This document shows, in pieces, positions 42,383 to 50,760 of a DNA stretch of 64,000 bases; the stretch's first letter is position 1; each line of letters begins with the position of its first letter. Origin of the DNA: JAAYED01 sp040772225 (GTDB lineage Bacteria; Chloroflexota; Anaerolineae; UBA1429); assembly GCA_040772225.1 (NCBI GenBank), contig JAXGYO010000002.1, positions 868,001 to 932,000 of the forward strand. Reading direction: 5' to 3'. Position numbers and translations under genes: made by a program. The notes under the pieces were generated by a model. That model was not told the origin of the DNA and did not search any database. It worked only from the letters and a program-made list of their open reading frames with translations.

Positions 42383-42769
42383 ATGACCAGGATTCTGATC
42401 GTAGATGACGATCCGGACTTTGTGGAGACAACCCGTTTGGTCCTCGAATCAGCGGGATATGACGTCTTGAGCGCAGCCAATGGGGCAGAAGGGTTGCGCC
42501 AGGTGACCGAAAGCCGGCCAGACCTCGTGATCCTGGACGTGATCATGGCGTCAGTGCTGGATGGGCTGAATCTCAGTCGCCAGATGGCCGAAAATCCTTT
42601 GCTCCATGACATTCCCATTCTGATGGTGACCTCGATCGCCAACACGGACTATGCGGCACTCTTCCCCACCGATGAATACATACATATCGACGGGTTTGTG
42701 TCCAAGCCGATCGCGCCACAGGACCTGCTCCGGCACGCAGCCAGGCTAACAACGCGGGCAGTGAGGTAA
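42383..42769 (+). CDS. Single-domain response regulator
   Basis: A 128-residue receiver: VDDDPDF, phospho-Asp in LVILDVIMASVLDG, switch Thr/Ser in MVTSIANT and Lys in FVSKPIAP. It is very similar to the receivers at 39.4 and 39.8 kb, sharing LDG after the Asp and PTDEY before the Lys. ATG 42383 has GGAGGTG just upstream; an earlier in-frame start at 42290 lies inside nuoF and is rejected. Confidence 0.88.
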   Translation: MTRILIVDDDPDFVETTRLVLESAGYDVLSAANGAEGLRQVTESRPDLVILDVIMASVLDGLNLSRQMAENPLLHDIPILMVTSIANTDYAALFPTDEYIHIDGFVSKPIAPQDLLRHAARLTTRAVR

Positions 42770-42776
42770 AACAACG

Positions 42777-43253
42777 ATGGACGCCAAAATACAGATTGGA
42801 GGCATCATCAGGGTGCGCGACCTCTGCCTGTTGGGCGTGATGTCTGCACCTGATCGCCCCGGCATCGGCGCCGCCATATTCGATGCCCTCGGCAGAGCCC
42901 GTCTCAATACTCAATTCATCGTGCAGTGCATCGATCTAGCCGGTATGACGGACGTGCTGTTCTGTGTTACAGAGGAGGACGCGCTGCTTGCACGAGAGAT
43001 CGTGCAGCCGATCTCCATCGAGCTCAAGGCCAAGGCTGTCGAAGAGGTCCACCGGGTAGCTTTGCTCTCGGTGTTCGGCCCCGACTTTAAGGAGCGCCCC
43101 GGCATCGCAGGCGCAGTATTCAGGGCCCTGGCCAAACATAGCATCAACATCCTGGCGATCAGTACGTCCATCTCCACCGTAACCTGCGTCATCGGCGATG
43201 ATGAAATGGATGAGGCTGTCGTCGCCCTACATGAAGTGGTCATCCTGCCCTAG
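42777..43253 (+). CDS. Stand-alone tandem ACT-domain protein (aspartokinase-regulatory-like)
   Basis: A 158-residue protein made of two ACT domains and nothing else. The first has SAPDRPGIGAAIFDALGRAR followed by TDVLFCV; the second has ERPGIAGAVFRALAKHSINI followed by STVTCVI and a typical VVALHEV end. This order and wording match the C-terminal regulatory part of aspartokinases, where lysine or threonine bind, but there is no kinase domain. It could be a small-molecule sensor for the operon's signalling proteins. Seven bases separate it from the receiver gene. Confidence 0.8.
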   Translation: MDAKIQIGGIIRVRDLCLLGVMSAPDRPGIGAAIFDALGRARLNTQFIVQCIDLAGMTDVLFCVTEEDALLAREIVQPISIELKAKAVEEVHRVALLSVFGPDFKERPGIAGAVFRALAKHSINILAISTSISTVTCVIGDDEMDEAVVALHEVVILP

Positions 43254-43289
43254 TTGACCCTGGGCGCATCACTGGAGAGGAAGTGCAGA

Positions 43290-44696
43290 GTGGGCACGCT
43301 GTTACGACTGCCCTTTGACCGGCACATCAAGGAACGAGCAGATTGGCTGATCGGCTTGCGCTGGTTGGTTCTCACCAGTGCCGGGGTGGCTGTTCTGCTG
43401 GGGAACAGCTTGCTGAGGCTAGCTCTTCCCTCACCGGCGCTCTGGGCCACAATGGCCGTGGTGGCAGCCTACAACATGCTGTTTTATGCGATCTCCAAAT
43501 CGAGTCCGATGCGCAATGCCCGCATTTGGGTGCAGGCGCAGTTGCTTCGCACACAGATCATGTTCGACATGATCGCATTGACCGCCTTGCTGCACTTTTC
43601 AGGGGGTGTGGAGAATCCCTTTGCACCCTTTTACCTGCTACTCGTCCTGATAGGCAGCATTCTCATGACGCGCAAGGACAGCTATATCTTTGCCACACTC
43701 TGCACGGTGCTATGGGCCGGCTTGCTCATTATGGAGGCGATCGGCGTTCTCCCGCACTATAACCTGCAGGGCTTCCGCCTACCCACGCGCTATCAGGAGT
43801 GGAGCCACATCGGGGCCGAGATCGCTGTACTGACGTCGGCAGCCTATATCATCAGCTACCTGTCCTCCAGCGTGGTGATGCGTCTGCGTGACAGTGAGCG
43901 CCGGCTGTACGAGTCCAATCGGGCATGCCAGTTACGAGCAGAAGAGCTGGACTCTGTAAACATGCGCCTGCAAGAGATGGACCGGACCCGCACGCAGTTC
44001 TTGCGCCTGGTCACGCACGAGCTCCGGGCACCGGTCGCGGCCATTCAAAGCTATCTGCGTTTGATCATCGAGGGCTATGTGCCGCCCGAAAACACCATGG
44101 AGATCGTGACCAAGGCGGAGCAGCGCGCCAACGACCAGCTCGACCTCATCTCGGACCTGTTGGACCTGGCCCATCTTCAGGACCACCCTGCCCCCGCAGT
44201 AAAACAGCGGTGTGATGCCGTACAGGTCATGCGCGACGTCATCGACCTGATGCAGGCACGTATAGATGACAAGTCACTGAAAAAGGTACTGGAAATTCCA
44301 GAGGAAACCCCGTTGGTGTGCGCCAACCAGGAGCAGATCAAACGCATCTGGACGAACTTGATCAGTAACGCAATCAAGTACACCCCGGATGGGGGCACGA
44401 TCACCATCACAATCGGAGTGGACGGGAATTACCTCAAGGCAAGTGTTCAGGATACCGGCATCGGCATGTCGCCCGAGGAACAACAACACATCTTTGAAGA
44501 GTTCTACCGGACTGAAAGGGCCAAAGAGATGTCCCGACACGGCACCGGTCTGGGTTTGTCGATTGTACGGGGTATCGTTCAAGGATGCGGTGGTCAACTC
44601 ACGCTGCATTCCCAGGTCGATCAGGGATCCACGTTTACCTTCACGCTGCCGCTGGCAGAAACCACTACGAACGGCTCGGAGGGGCAACCCTGTTGA
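43290..44696 (+). CDS. Membrane-bound sensor histidine kinase
   Basis: A 468-residue kinase from GTG 43290 (GGAGAGGAAG upstream); TTG 43254 is an alternative giving 480. Six hydrophobic helices occupy about residues 20-195, with short loops and no large extracytoplasmic domain. A coiled-coil linker leads to the H-box LRLVTHELRAPVAAIQSY (His243). The ATPase domain has N-box NLISNAIKY, G1 DTGIGM, F-box FEEFYRT and G2 GTGLGLSIV. It ends the operon and is the only kinase nearby, so it is the likely phosphate donor for the four receivers. Confidence 0.9.
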   Translation: MGTLLRLPFDRHIKERADWLIGLRWLVLTSAGVAVLLGNSLLRLALPSPALWATMAVVAAYNMLFYAISKSSPMRNARIWVQAQLLRTQIMFDMIALTALLHFSGGVENPFAPFYLLLVLIGSILMTRKDSYIFATLCTVLWAGLLIMEAIGVLPHYNLQGFRLPTRYQEWSHIGAEIAVLTSAAYIISYLSSSVVMRLRDSERRLYESNRACQLRAEELDSVNMRLQEMDRTRTQFLRLVTHELRAPVAAIQSYLRLIIEGYVPPENTMEIVTKAEQRANDQLDLISDLLDLAHLQDHPAPAVKQRCDAVQVMRDVIDLMQARIDDKSLKKVLEIPEETPLVCANQEQIKRIWTNLISNAIKYTPDGGTITITIGVDGNYLKASVQDTGIGMSPEEQQHIFEEFYRTERAKEMSRHGTGLGLSIVRGIVQGCGGQLTLHSQVDQGSTFTFTLPLAETTTNGSEGQPC

Positions 44697-44762
44697 CCCA
44701 GTAACGCTCAAGTCAGCAAAAAACCGGGGTTACGCGAGCCAATCGTCCGGCGCCCGGTCGTT

Positions 44763-44791
44763 TTGGCGTGCACTATCGCCCCCGCTATAAT
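44763..44791 (+). promoter_or_regulatory. Promoter of ftsY-prfB
   Basis: TTGGCG (44763-44768), 17 bp, perfect TATAAT (44786-44791), about 30 bases before the ftsY ribosome site. Confidence 0.7.
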
Positions 44792-44830
44792 GAGGATCTG
44801 GTCGCTATAGGTCGTCACTGGAGGGGGATC

Positions 44831-45751
44831 GTGCTCGGTTTTCGCAGTAACAAGATAGACGACGGGGTTGCGCGCACGCGCCAATCTGTTTTTGGCCGTA
44901 TCGCGGGCCTCTTCCGGGCAAACGAAATCACCGACGAAACCTGGGATGAGCTCGAAATGCTGCTTATCCAAGCGGATGTCGGGGTCGAGACTGCCGAGGA
45001 TATCCTGACGACCCTTCGCCAGAAGGTCGAGGCCACGGGAGCCAAGAGCCCGGTTCAGGTGCGCGACCTGCTCAAAGAGAGTCTGGTATCCCTCCTCTCC
45101 GAGAACCAGCACCGCTACCTCGAGGGTGAGAGGTTGCTGAACGTCGTTCTCGTGGTGGGCGTCAATGGCTCGGGCAAGACAACCAGCATCGCCAAATTGG
45201 CCCGCTATCACAAAGAGCGTGGTGATCGCGTCTTGCTCGCGGCGGCAGACACCTTTCGCGCAGCCGCTATTGACCAGCTGCGGATCTGGGCCGACCGCGT
45301 AGGCGTGGACCTGATCTCCCACCAGCCTGGCGCAGACCCGGGAGCGGTGGTGTTTGATGCGATCCGTGCGGCACAGTCGCGGGGCGCCAATGTCCTGATC
45401 ATCGACACCGCCGGCCGCCTCCACACGCGTCACAATCTCATGCAAGAACTCGCCAAGATCGGGAGTATCGCCCGCAAACAGGTCCACCGCGCTCCACACG
45501 AGATTCTGCTGGTGCTCGACGCTACCACCGGGCAGAACGCGCTCAGTCAGGCAAAAGTGTTCACTAGCACCGCGGGTGTCACAGGTGTGGTATTAGCCAA
45601 GCTGGATAGCTCGGCCAAAGGCGGCATGGTCTTTGCGATCGGCAGGCAACTCGACCTGCCCGTGCTATTTGTCGCCACCGGTGAACAGGCAGATGACTGG
45701 GCGCCCTTTGATGCGCGGGCCTTTGTGGATGCGCTGTTTGCCGAGAACTGA
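44831..45751 (+). CDS. ftsY: Signal recognition particle receptor FtsY
   Basis: A 306-residue SRP GTPase. The short N domain (FGRIAGLFRANEITDETWDE) precedes the GTPase: G1 GVNGSGKTTS, the insert box DTFRAAAIDQL, G3 DTAGRLHTR, G4 LAKLDSSAKGG and the end ATGEQADDWAPFD. It docks SRP-ribosome complexes at the Sec translocon. The acidic A domain seen in E. coli is missing, as in many bacteria. GTG 44831 is chosen because GGAGGGGG lies directly upstream; an in-frame ATG at 44768 lies inside the promoter. prfB follows after 31 bases. Confidence 0.95.
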   Translation: MLGFRSNKIDDGVARTRQSVFGRIAGLFRANEITDETWDELEMLLIQADVGVETAEDILTTLRQKVEATGAKSPVQVRDLLKESLVSLLSENQHRYLEGERLLNVVLVVGVNGSGKTTSIAKLARYHKERGDRVLLAAADTFRAAAIDQLRIWADRVGVDLISHQPGADPGAVVFDAIRAAQSRGANVLIIDTAGRLHTRHNLMQELAKIGSIARKQVHRAPHEILLVLDATTGQNALSQAKVFTSTAGVTGVVLAKLDSSAKGGMVFAIGRQLDLPVLFVATGEQADDWAPFDARAFVDALFAEN

Positions 45752-45782
45752 TACGGCACGCAGCTGAAAGGGAACAACAACG

Positions 45783-46887
45783 ATGGATGAAGTCAACACA
45801 AAACTGGTGCAGATGCGCACAGAGCTCAACACACTGCAGGAGCGTCTTTGACCTGGCTGAAATGGAAAAGACAGCCCAGGCTCTACGCGAGCGATCAGCG
45901 GAGCAGGGCTTTTGGGATGACAGCGAGCAGGCACAACGGGTCATGCAGGAACTGGCAGATATCGAAAACACGCTCCGTGCCTGGCGCGAACTCGATGAGC
46001 GTCTGCAGGACGTAGAAGAGCTTGCCCTTTTGACCGCCAGCGAAGACAATGAGGCCTACGGCGACGAAATCGCCCACGAGACGCAGACACTGGAAAAGTT
46101 GCTCGCGGCCAAACGGTTTGAGGTCATGATGTCGGGCCGTCACGATCGCGCTGACGCGATCCTCTCAATCTACGCGGGCGCCGGAGGCACCGAATCCCAG
46201 GACTGGGCGGAGATGTTGCTCAGGATGTATCTGCGATGGGCGGAGCTTCGCGGCTTCAAGTCGGAGGTAATTGAGCAGACCGAAGGCGATGAGGCCGGGA
46301 TCAAGAGTGCTACCGTCGAGATCCGGGGCAGGAACGTGTTCGGCTATCTCCGCTCCGAGCGAGGCGTTCACAGACTCGTGCGTATCTCACCTTTCGACAA
46401 TGCGCATCGTCGCCACACCTCCTTTGCGCTGGTTGAGGTTATCCCCGATGTGACCGGCGAAGTGACTGTCGAGATCAATCCCGATGATCTCCGCTATGAC
46501 ATCTACCGGGCATCGGGACACGGCGGCCAGAATGTGCAAAAGAACTCGACTGCGGTGCGCATCACCCATCTACCTACGGGCATCGTCGTCAGTTGCCAGA
46601 ACGAGCGCTCTCAGGGCCAGAACCGCGAGCGCGCGCTTGCCGTGCTCAAAGCCAGGCTGTACGACCTGGAGGAGCAAAAGAAGGAAGAGGAGTTGGCGCG
46701 GCTCAGAGGTGAGCACATCACAGCCGGTTGGGGTAATCAGATCCGCTCCTATGTGTTGCATCCCTATCGCATGGTCAAGGACCTTCGCACCGGGTGGGAG
46801 ACGGGGAACACAACGGCGGTGCTGGATGGCGAACTGGATGGCCTGATCGAGGCATACCTTGAGCAGATGGTTGGACGAACCGGATGA
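45783..46887 (+). CDS. prfB: Peptide chain release factor 2, with programmed +1 frameshift
   Basis: Translation starts at ATG 45783, runs 22 codons to CTT (45846-45848), meets an in-frame TGA (45849-45851) and continues in the +1 frame from GAC at 45850 to the stop at 46887, giving about 367 residues. The full-length product has the recognition motif SPF in VRISPFDNAH and the catalytic GGQ in ASGHGGQNVQ. RF2 terminates at UGA and UAA. The frameshift lets RF2 limit its own synthesis. It is co-transcribed with ftsY. Confidence 0.96.
45835..45852 (+). promoter_or_regulatory. prfB: prfB recoding site
   Basis: The canonical slip sequence CTT-TGA-C (45846-45852) is preceded, three bases upstream, by an internal AGGAG (45838-45842) that stimulates +1 shifting, as in E. 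coli prfB. Confidence 0.92.
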
Positions 46888-46903
46888 CATGTCAGCCAAG
46901 AGC

Positions 46904-46931
46904 TTGGCACTAGAGGGGGCTCCCTTATAAT
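46904..46931 (+). promoter_or_regulatory. Promoter of the small hypothetical gene
   Basis: TTGGCA (46904-46909), 16 bp, perfect TATAAT (46926-46931). A short palindrome (GCCAAG-AG-CTTGGC, 46895-46908) overlaps the -35 box and may be an operator or the end of prfB transcription. Confidence 0.65.
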
Positions 46932-46973
46932 GCGCGGCATTCGGCCACAGCATCAACGTGCGAGGGCGTGCAA

Positions 46974-47303
46974 ATGATCCGGCCAAACGGAACGATCGAG
47001 TTCGCTGACGAGCTACTTGACCTGATAGGTCGCTTTCTTGAGGACTATCAGGACATTGAGGGGGATATCGAGACGGACCTCGACAGAGGGCTTGTGGTCG
47101 CATTCGCGCTCAGTGCGATGAGCTGTGATCTGCAAATGCTTTGCGATTGCCTCGAAAACCAGCGGGTTTTTGGCCATCTCAATCCCAGGCGTGTATTGGA
47201 CGAGTGTTCAGATAGAGACCCGGAGAAGCGTGCTGCCCGCAGATCTCAAGTCGCCAAAGCCCTGGAGAAGCGGGGATGGCTGCCGGACAGCTCTGACAGC
47301 TAA
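46974..47303 (+). CDS. Small helical hypothetical protein
   Basis: A 109-residue soluble protein, not recognised. It is mostly helical, acidic in the first 60 residues (ELLDLIGRFLEDYQDIEGD) and basic near the end (RDPEKRAARRSQVAKALEK), with two Cys in SCDLQMLCDCL. It has its own promoter and a ribosome site (GAGGG) seven bases before ATG 46974; GTG 46968 is an alternative. It converges with the metallo-beta-lactamase-fold gene. Confidence 0.6.
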   Translation: MIRPNGTIEFADELLDLIGRFLEDYQDIEGDIETDLDRGLVVAFALSAMSCDLQMLCDCLENQRVFGHLNPRRVLDECSDRDPEKRAARRSQVAKALEKRGWLPDSSDS

Positions 47304-47345
47304 GACAACAGGCCGCAAAAACCAGTGCGGGGTCACGGGCCGGGA

Positions 47346-48176
47346 CTAGATCCCGGCCATTTGCTTGTAGAGCTGGATAAGATTCTCCATGTGCAGCTTG
47401 ATAACCGCACCATCCAGCGGGATGCGCGACAGGCCGCAGGATTCAATGTCTATGTCCTGCAGTTTCCGTGGCGATTCACCGGCCGCCACCAGGGCCCCAA
47501 CCTGCTCTGTGATCGCATCGAGATAGCCCAGATGACCATCTACCACGTCGCTGACTTCTCCACGCAGCAGCACATCTCCATGTCCCTGAACAACAAAGTC
47601 GGGCTCCATATCACGCATCTTGATCAGCGAGGTGCGAAATTGCTGCATGTCTCCCGAGACGATATGCGGAACAGGCATGGCCAGGTCGCCAGCCACCCAC
47701 ACACGCTCGTTCACCTCGAATACACTGATACTATCAAACGTATGGCCCGGCGTATGCATCAGATGCAAATGCCGGTGGCCCAGGTGCACGTGCATCTCGT
47801 TCTCAAAAGTGATATCGGGAAGACGCAGCGCCACCTCTGCCAATGCAGGACTCTGCCTCCTGGCACGTGCCAGGCTGGCCTCACCGAATTGCGCCAGTGT
47901 CTGCCTGCACAGATCGTGTCCGATCACCTCAGCCTCGGTGTAGAGATAGTCACCGTAGACATGGTCAGCATGGTGATGGGTGTTAATCAAATAGTGCACG
48001 CTGTTCGGCCCCAACTCGCTTTCGATAAATGCGCGCACCTCCCGCGTCTCCACAGGAAACGGCATTGAATCGATGACCAGGGCGCCCTCCCGGGTGAGCA
48101 ACACGGTACTGGTCACCTGTGCGTATAGCTCACTGATAAAGACGAAAATGTCCTCGGCGACTCTGTCCCGTCTCAA
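47346..48176 (-). CDS. Metallo-beta-lactamase-fold hydrolase
   Basis: A 276-residue protein if started at TTG 48176. Zinc-site motifs are INTHHHADHVYG (H-x-H-x-D-H), HTPGHTFDSI, the bridging Asp in VWVAGDL and His in VVQGHGD. The layout resembles glyoxalase-II-like or SoxH/quinoprotein-relay-like hydrolases; the substrate is unknown. A near-consensus promoter at 48208-48236 excludes a start at 48407, because the extra residues would come from promoter sequence. AAGGGGGAT sits eight bases before the TTG. Confidence 0.8.
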   Translation of the reverse strand: MRRDRVAEDIFVFISELYAQVTSTVLLTREGALVIDSMPFPVETREVRAFIESELGPNSVHYLINTHHHADHVYGDYLYTEAEVIGHDLCRQTLAQFGEASLARARRQSPALAEVALRLPDITFENEMHVHLGHRHLHLMHTPGHTFDSISVFEVNERVWVAGDLAMPVPHIVSGDMQQFRTSLIKMRDMEPDFVVQGHGDVLLRGEVSDVVDGHLGYLDAITEQVGALVAAGESPRKLQDIDIESCGLSRIPLDGAVIKLHMENLIQLYKQMAGI

Positions 48177-48207
48177 GGTAGTAATCCCCCTTTTCGGATA
48201 CGCTAGA

Positions 48208-48236
48208 AGAGTACCACCGCCGAACGTCAGTGTCAA
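48208..48236 (-). promoter_or_regulatory. Promoter of the metallo-hydrolase gene
   Basis: TTGACA (48236-48231), 17 bp, TACTCT (48213-48208) on the minus strand; it forces the TTG start at 48176. Confidence 0.72.
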
Positions 48237-48264
48237 GAAAAGCAAGAAAAACTGCGTGATGGTG

Positions 48265-48293
48265 TTGACCAAACCCGAAAATCCTGCTAGACT
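48265..48293 (+). promoter_or_regulatory. Promoter of the RpiR-type regulator gene
   Basis: TTGACC (48265-48270), 17 bp, TAGACT (48288-48293), divergent from the metallo-hydrolase promoter. Confidence 0.68.
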
Positions 48294-48353
48294 GGCTGTG
48301 CTTACAGATAGACAGATTCGGCGCCTGGCGAAGCGCTCAGAAGGAGACGTCCG

Positions 48354-49193
48354 GTGATCCTTGAGACCATCCGCCGCGTGTACCCAGAGCTCACGAGAAG
48401 TCAGCAACTGCTATCGGACTTTGTGGCACACTCTTATCGTGAGGCTGCGTTTATGACAGCTTCCGATCTGGCTCAACGGCTCAACCTCAACGAGGCGACA
48501 GTGATTCGCTTTGCGCAACGGCTGGGCTACAGCGGCTATCCGGAGCTCGTCACGGCGCTCCGCGAGTTGGTTCAACAGGAACTGATCGTGGCGCCCGGCG
48601 ACACGGACGTATCCCAGGATTCGGACCTTGAGCTGCTGGCCGCTGAGCTTGGAAACGCCCGACGCATGGTCAGGAGCCTATCACCAGGGCAGATCCAGCA
48701 GGCTGCACAGCTATTGTCCGGCGCCAGATACATCTGCGTGCTCGGGCAGGGCCTGTCGGGGGCGCTGGCGCTTTTACTTTGTGACCTGTTGCGCGCCATT
48801 GGGCTTCACGCCGACCAATATCCGGTGGACCCACAATCCCTGGCGACAGCACTGCATGACGTTGACGCTCGGGATGTGATTGTTGGCATCAGCGCAGGTA
48901 ACCAGCGTAGCGATCTTGTCGGTGCGACCCTGCGGATGGCTCGAGAACACGGCACACACACAGTGACTATAGCCTCAGATCGGCTCTCCCCCTGCGCACA
49001 GGCGGCAGAGGTTGCCCTGATTGCACCCTACTCTGGTGACTCCCCACTGCCGCCGGTCACAGCTATCGCGGCCACGATCGACGTGTTGGTTCATGCGTTG
49101 GGAGCCCACGATCCAGACAATGTGCGCCATCGTCACGAGCTAGTCGGCCAGACATGCTCAACAATACTGACCTTGGCGGCTGAGCGCCAGTGA
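48354..49193 (+). CDS. RpiR/MurR-family transcriptional regulator
   Basis: A 279-residue regulator with an N-terminal RpiR helix-turn-helix (SDFVAHSYREAAFMTASDL, then NEATVIRFAQRLGYSGYPEL) and a C-terminal SIS domain (YICVLGQGLSGALALLL, DVIVGISAGNQRSDLV). SIS-type regulators bind phosphosugars and control sugar catabolic genes. GTG 48354 has AAGGAGA upstream. Likely targets are the divergent metallo-hydrolase and/or the downstream PfkB kinase; this is inferred from position only. Confidence 0.85.
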   Translation: MILETIRRVYPELTRSQQLLSDFVAHSYREAAFMTASDLAQRLNLNEATVIRFAQRLGYSGYPELVTALRELVQQELIVAPGDTDVSQDSDLELLAAELGNARRMVRSLSPGQIQQAAQLLSGARYICVLGQGLSGALALLLCDLLRAIGLHADQYPVDPQSLATALHDVDARDVIVGISAGNQRSDLVGATLRMAREHGTHTVTIASDRLSPCAQAAEVALIAPYSGDSPLPPVTAIAATIDVLVHALGAHDPDNVRHRHELVGQTCSTILTLAAERQ

Positions 49194-49529
49194 CCGGCCA
49201 AAAAACGAGGGGAATGCAAGGAATCCCCACAATGCCGTGTACCTCAGAAGTACTATGAACCTTGACCCAAAAGTGGGAGCCACCCGGCTGTTGGGCAAGA
49301 GCCCGAACAGCTCATGGAGAACGGCCCCCTGGACCAAAGCGTTGGCTCAGTACAAAAGAGATATCACGCACATCGCAGGGATCCATAGGTAGTCTAGCAC
49401 AAGGGCACCGAGATGCAAAAATCCTGGGCCTGCGCCGATCCGGGAGCAGGGCAGGCGGATCCCTTGGCAGGGCCTTTTGCACGGAATAAGCGTCTATCAG
49501 TTATTACGTTACAACAGGAGGGCGACGCA
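49194..49529 (+). other. Gene-free gap between the RpiR gene and the PfkB kinase gene
   Basis: 336 bases. The only element seen is a weak GGGGA/TCCCC hairpin (49211-49230) that may end the regulator transcript. I see no convincing promoter, RNA or small gene. Confidence 0.4.
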
Positions 49530-50717
49530 ATGCTGGATGTCATTGCCGCCGGGCACATCTGTCTGGACATTATCCCACAGATCGAAGCCGAGTCCCTCGA
49601 GTCAGGCAGTTTTCTGACGCCAGGGCGCATCACCGAAGTGGGCGCCGCCGTACTCTCGGGCGGAGGCTCTGTATCCAACACCGGCCTGGCTCTGGATCGA
49701 CTTGGCGCTACCGTACGCCTTGTCGGCAGGGTCGGTGATGACCCCATCGGCGAGATCACCCGGCGCATCCTGGGAGCCCGTGACAACCGCCTGGTGGAAC
49801 ATGTACGCGTTGCGGCGGGAGAGCCGTCGTCTTACACCATTGTGCTCGCCCCTCCTGGTATCGATCGCACTTTTCTCACCTCCCCCGGGCCCAATAGCTC
49901 CTTTGGACCGGAGGATGTCGATGCGTCACTTCTTGCGGACACACGCATCTTTCACCTGGGCTATCCGCCGCTCCTCAGCAAGATGTATGCTGACGGCGGA
50001 AGCGCCATGGTTGAGCTCATGAAGAGGGCTCACGCCAATGGCGCGACAACATCTCTGGACATGTCTATGCCTGACCCCAGCCGTCCGGGCGGCCAGGCAG
50101 ATTGGCACACCATCCTGGCCAGGACCCTGCCCCATGTGGATATCTTTGCGCCCAGTGTCGAGGAACTGCTTTACTGCCTGGCGCGTGATCGTTTCGATGC
50201 GTTGAGCGCCTCCAGCCAGGGAGGCTCGATGATCGACCTGCTGCAGGTACGGGACGTCGTGGACCTCGCGCAAACAACCCTGGATCTCGGCGCCAACGTC
50301 GTGCTGATCAAAGTAGGGCATCGCGGGAGCTATCTGCGCACGGGAGCGCTAGAGTCGGACATCGGGCGGGGAGCACCGGCAGACCGTTCGGTTTGGCAGC
50401 ACCGCGAACTCTGGAGCCCTGCTTTCCGCGTGCAGGTTGTGGGCACGACCGGTGCCGGCGACGCCACTGTCGCGGCATTCCTGCTAGCGGTTCTGCGCGG
50501 CCAGTCTCCTGTCGAGGCCGTCAACTCGGCCTGTGCCGTCGGGGCGTGCAACTGCCAGGCCGCCGACGCCATCAGCGGCATCCGCTCATGGGACGAGACA
50601 CAGGCGCGGATTTCGAAGGGCTGGCCGCGAATCGACCCTGGCGTTGCAGCCGATGGATTTGCAGAGGATTTGCACACAGGGGTCTGGATCGGCCCGCGCG
50701 ATGTCAGTCGCGCCTGA
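49530..50717 (+). CDS. PfkB-family carbohydrate kinase
   Basis: A 395-residue ribokinase-like kinase, longer than usual (about 310-330). It has the N-terminal VIAAGHICLDIIPQI, the SGGGSVSNTGLALDRLG glycine region, the GRVGDDPIGE lid phrase, and the catalytic GTTGAGDATVAAF. Inserts occur near residues 200-290. ATG 49530 follows AGGAGGG; the in-frame start at 49413 adds residues with no family match. Because a RpiR regulator precedes it, a sugar or sugar-acid kinase role is likely. Confidence 0.84.
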   Translation: MLDVIAAGHICLDIIPQIEAESLESGSFLTPGRITEVGAAVLSGGGSVSNTGLALDRLGATVRLVGRVGDDPIGEITRRILGARDNRLVEHVRVAAGEPSSYTIVLAPPGIDRTFLTSPGPNSSFGPEDVDASLLADTRIFHLGYPPLLSKMYADGGSAMVELMKRAHANGATTSLDMSMPDPSRPGGQADWHTILARTLPHVDIFAPSVEELLYCLARDRFDALSASSQGGSMIDLLQVRDVVDLAQTTLDLGANVVLIKVGHRGSYLRTGALESDIGRGAPADRSVWQHRELWSPAFRVQVVGTTGAGDATVAAFLLAVLRGQSPVEAVNSACAVGACNCQAADAISGIRSWDETQARISKGWPRIDPGVAADGFAEDLHTGVWIGPRDVSRA

Positions 50718-50741
50718 CGGGCGAAAATAGGTACGCGCTCA

Positions 50742-50760
50742 CGTCAGCGGCTCGCTGACG
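50742..50760. terminator. Hairpin between convergent genes
   Basis: A perfect 8-bp stem CGTCAGCG/CGCTGACG with a 3-base loop overlaps the last codons of the minus-strand gene; TATTTT follows about 13 bases later on the minus strand. Confidence 0.45.

Noticed and set aside
45787..45849. Single-frame prfB starting in the downstream frame without frameshift
   Set aside because: The upstream 22-codon frame with ATG, internal AGGAG and CTT-TGA-C matches the conserved programmed frameshift.
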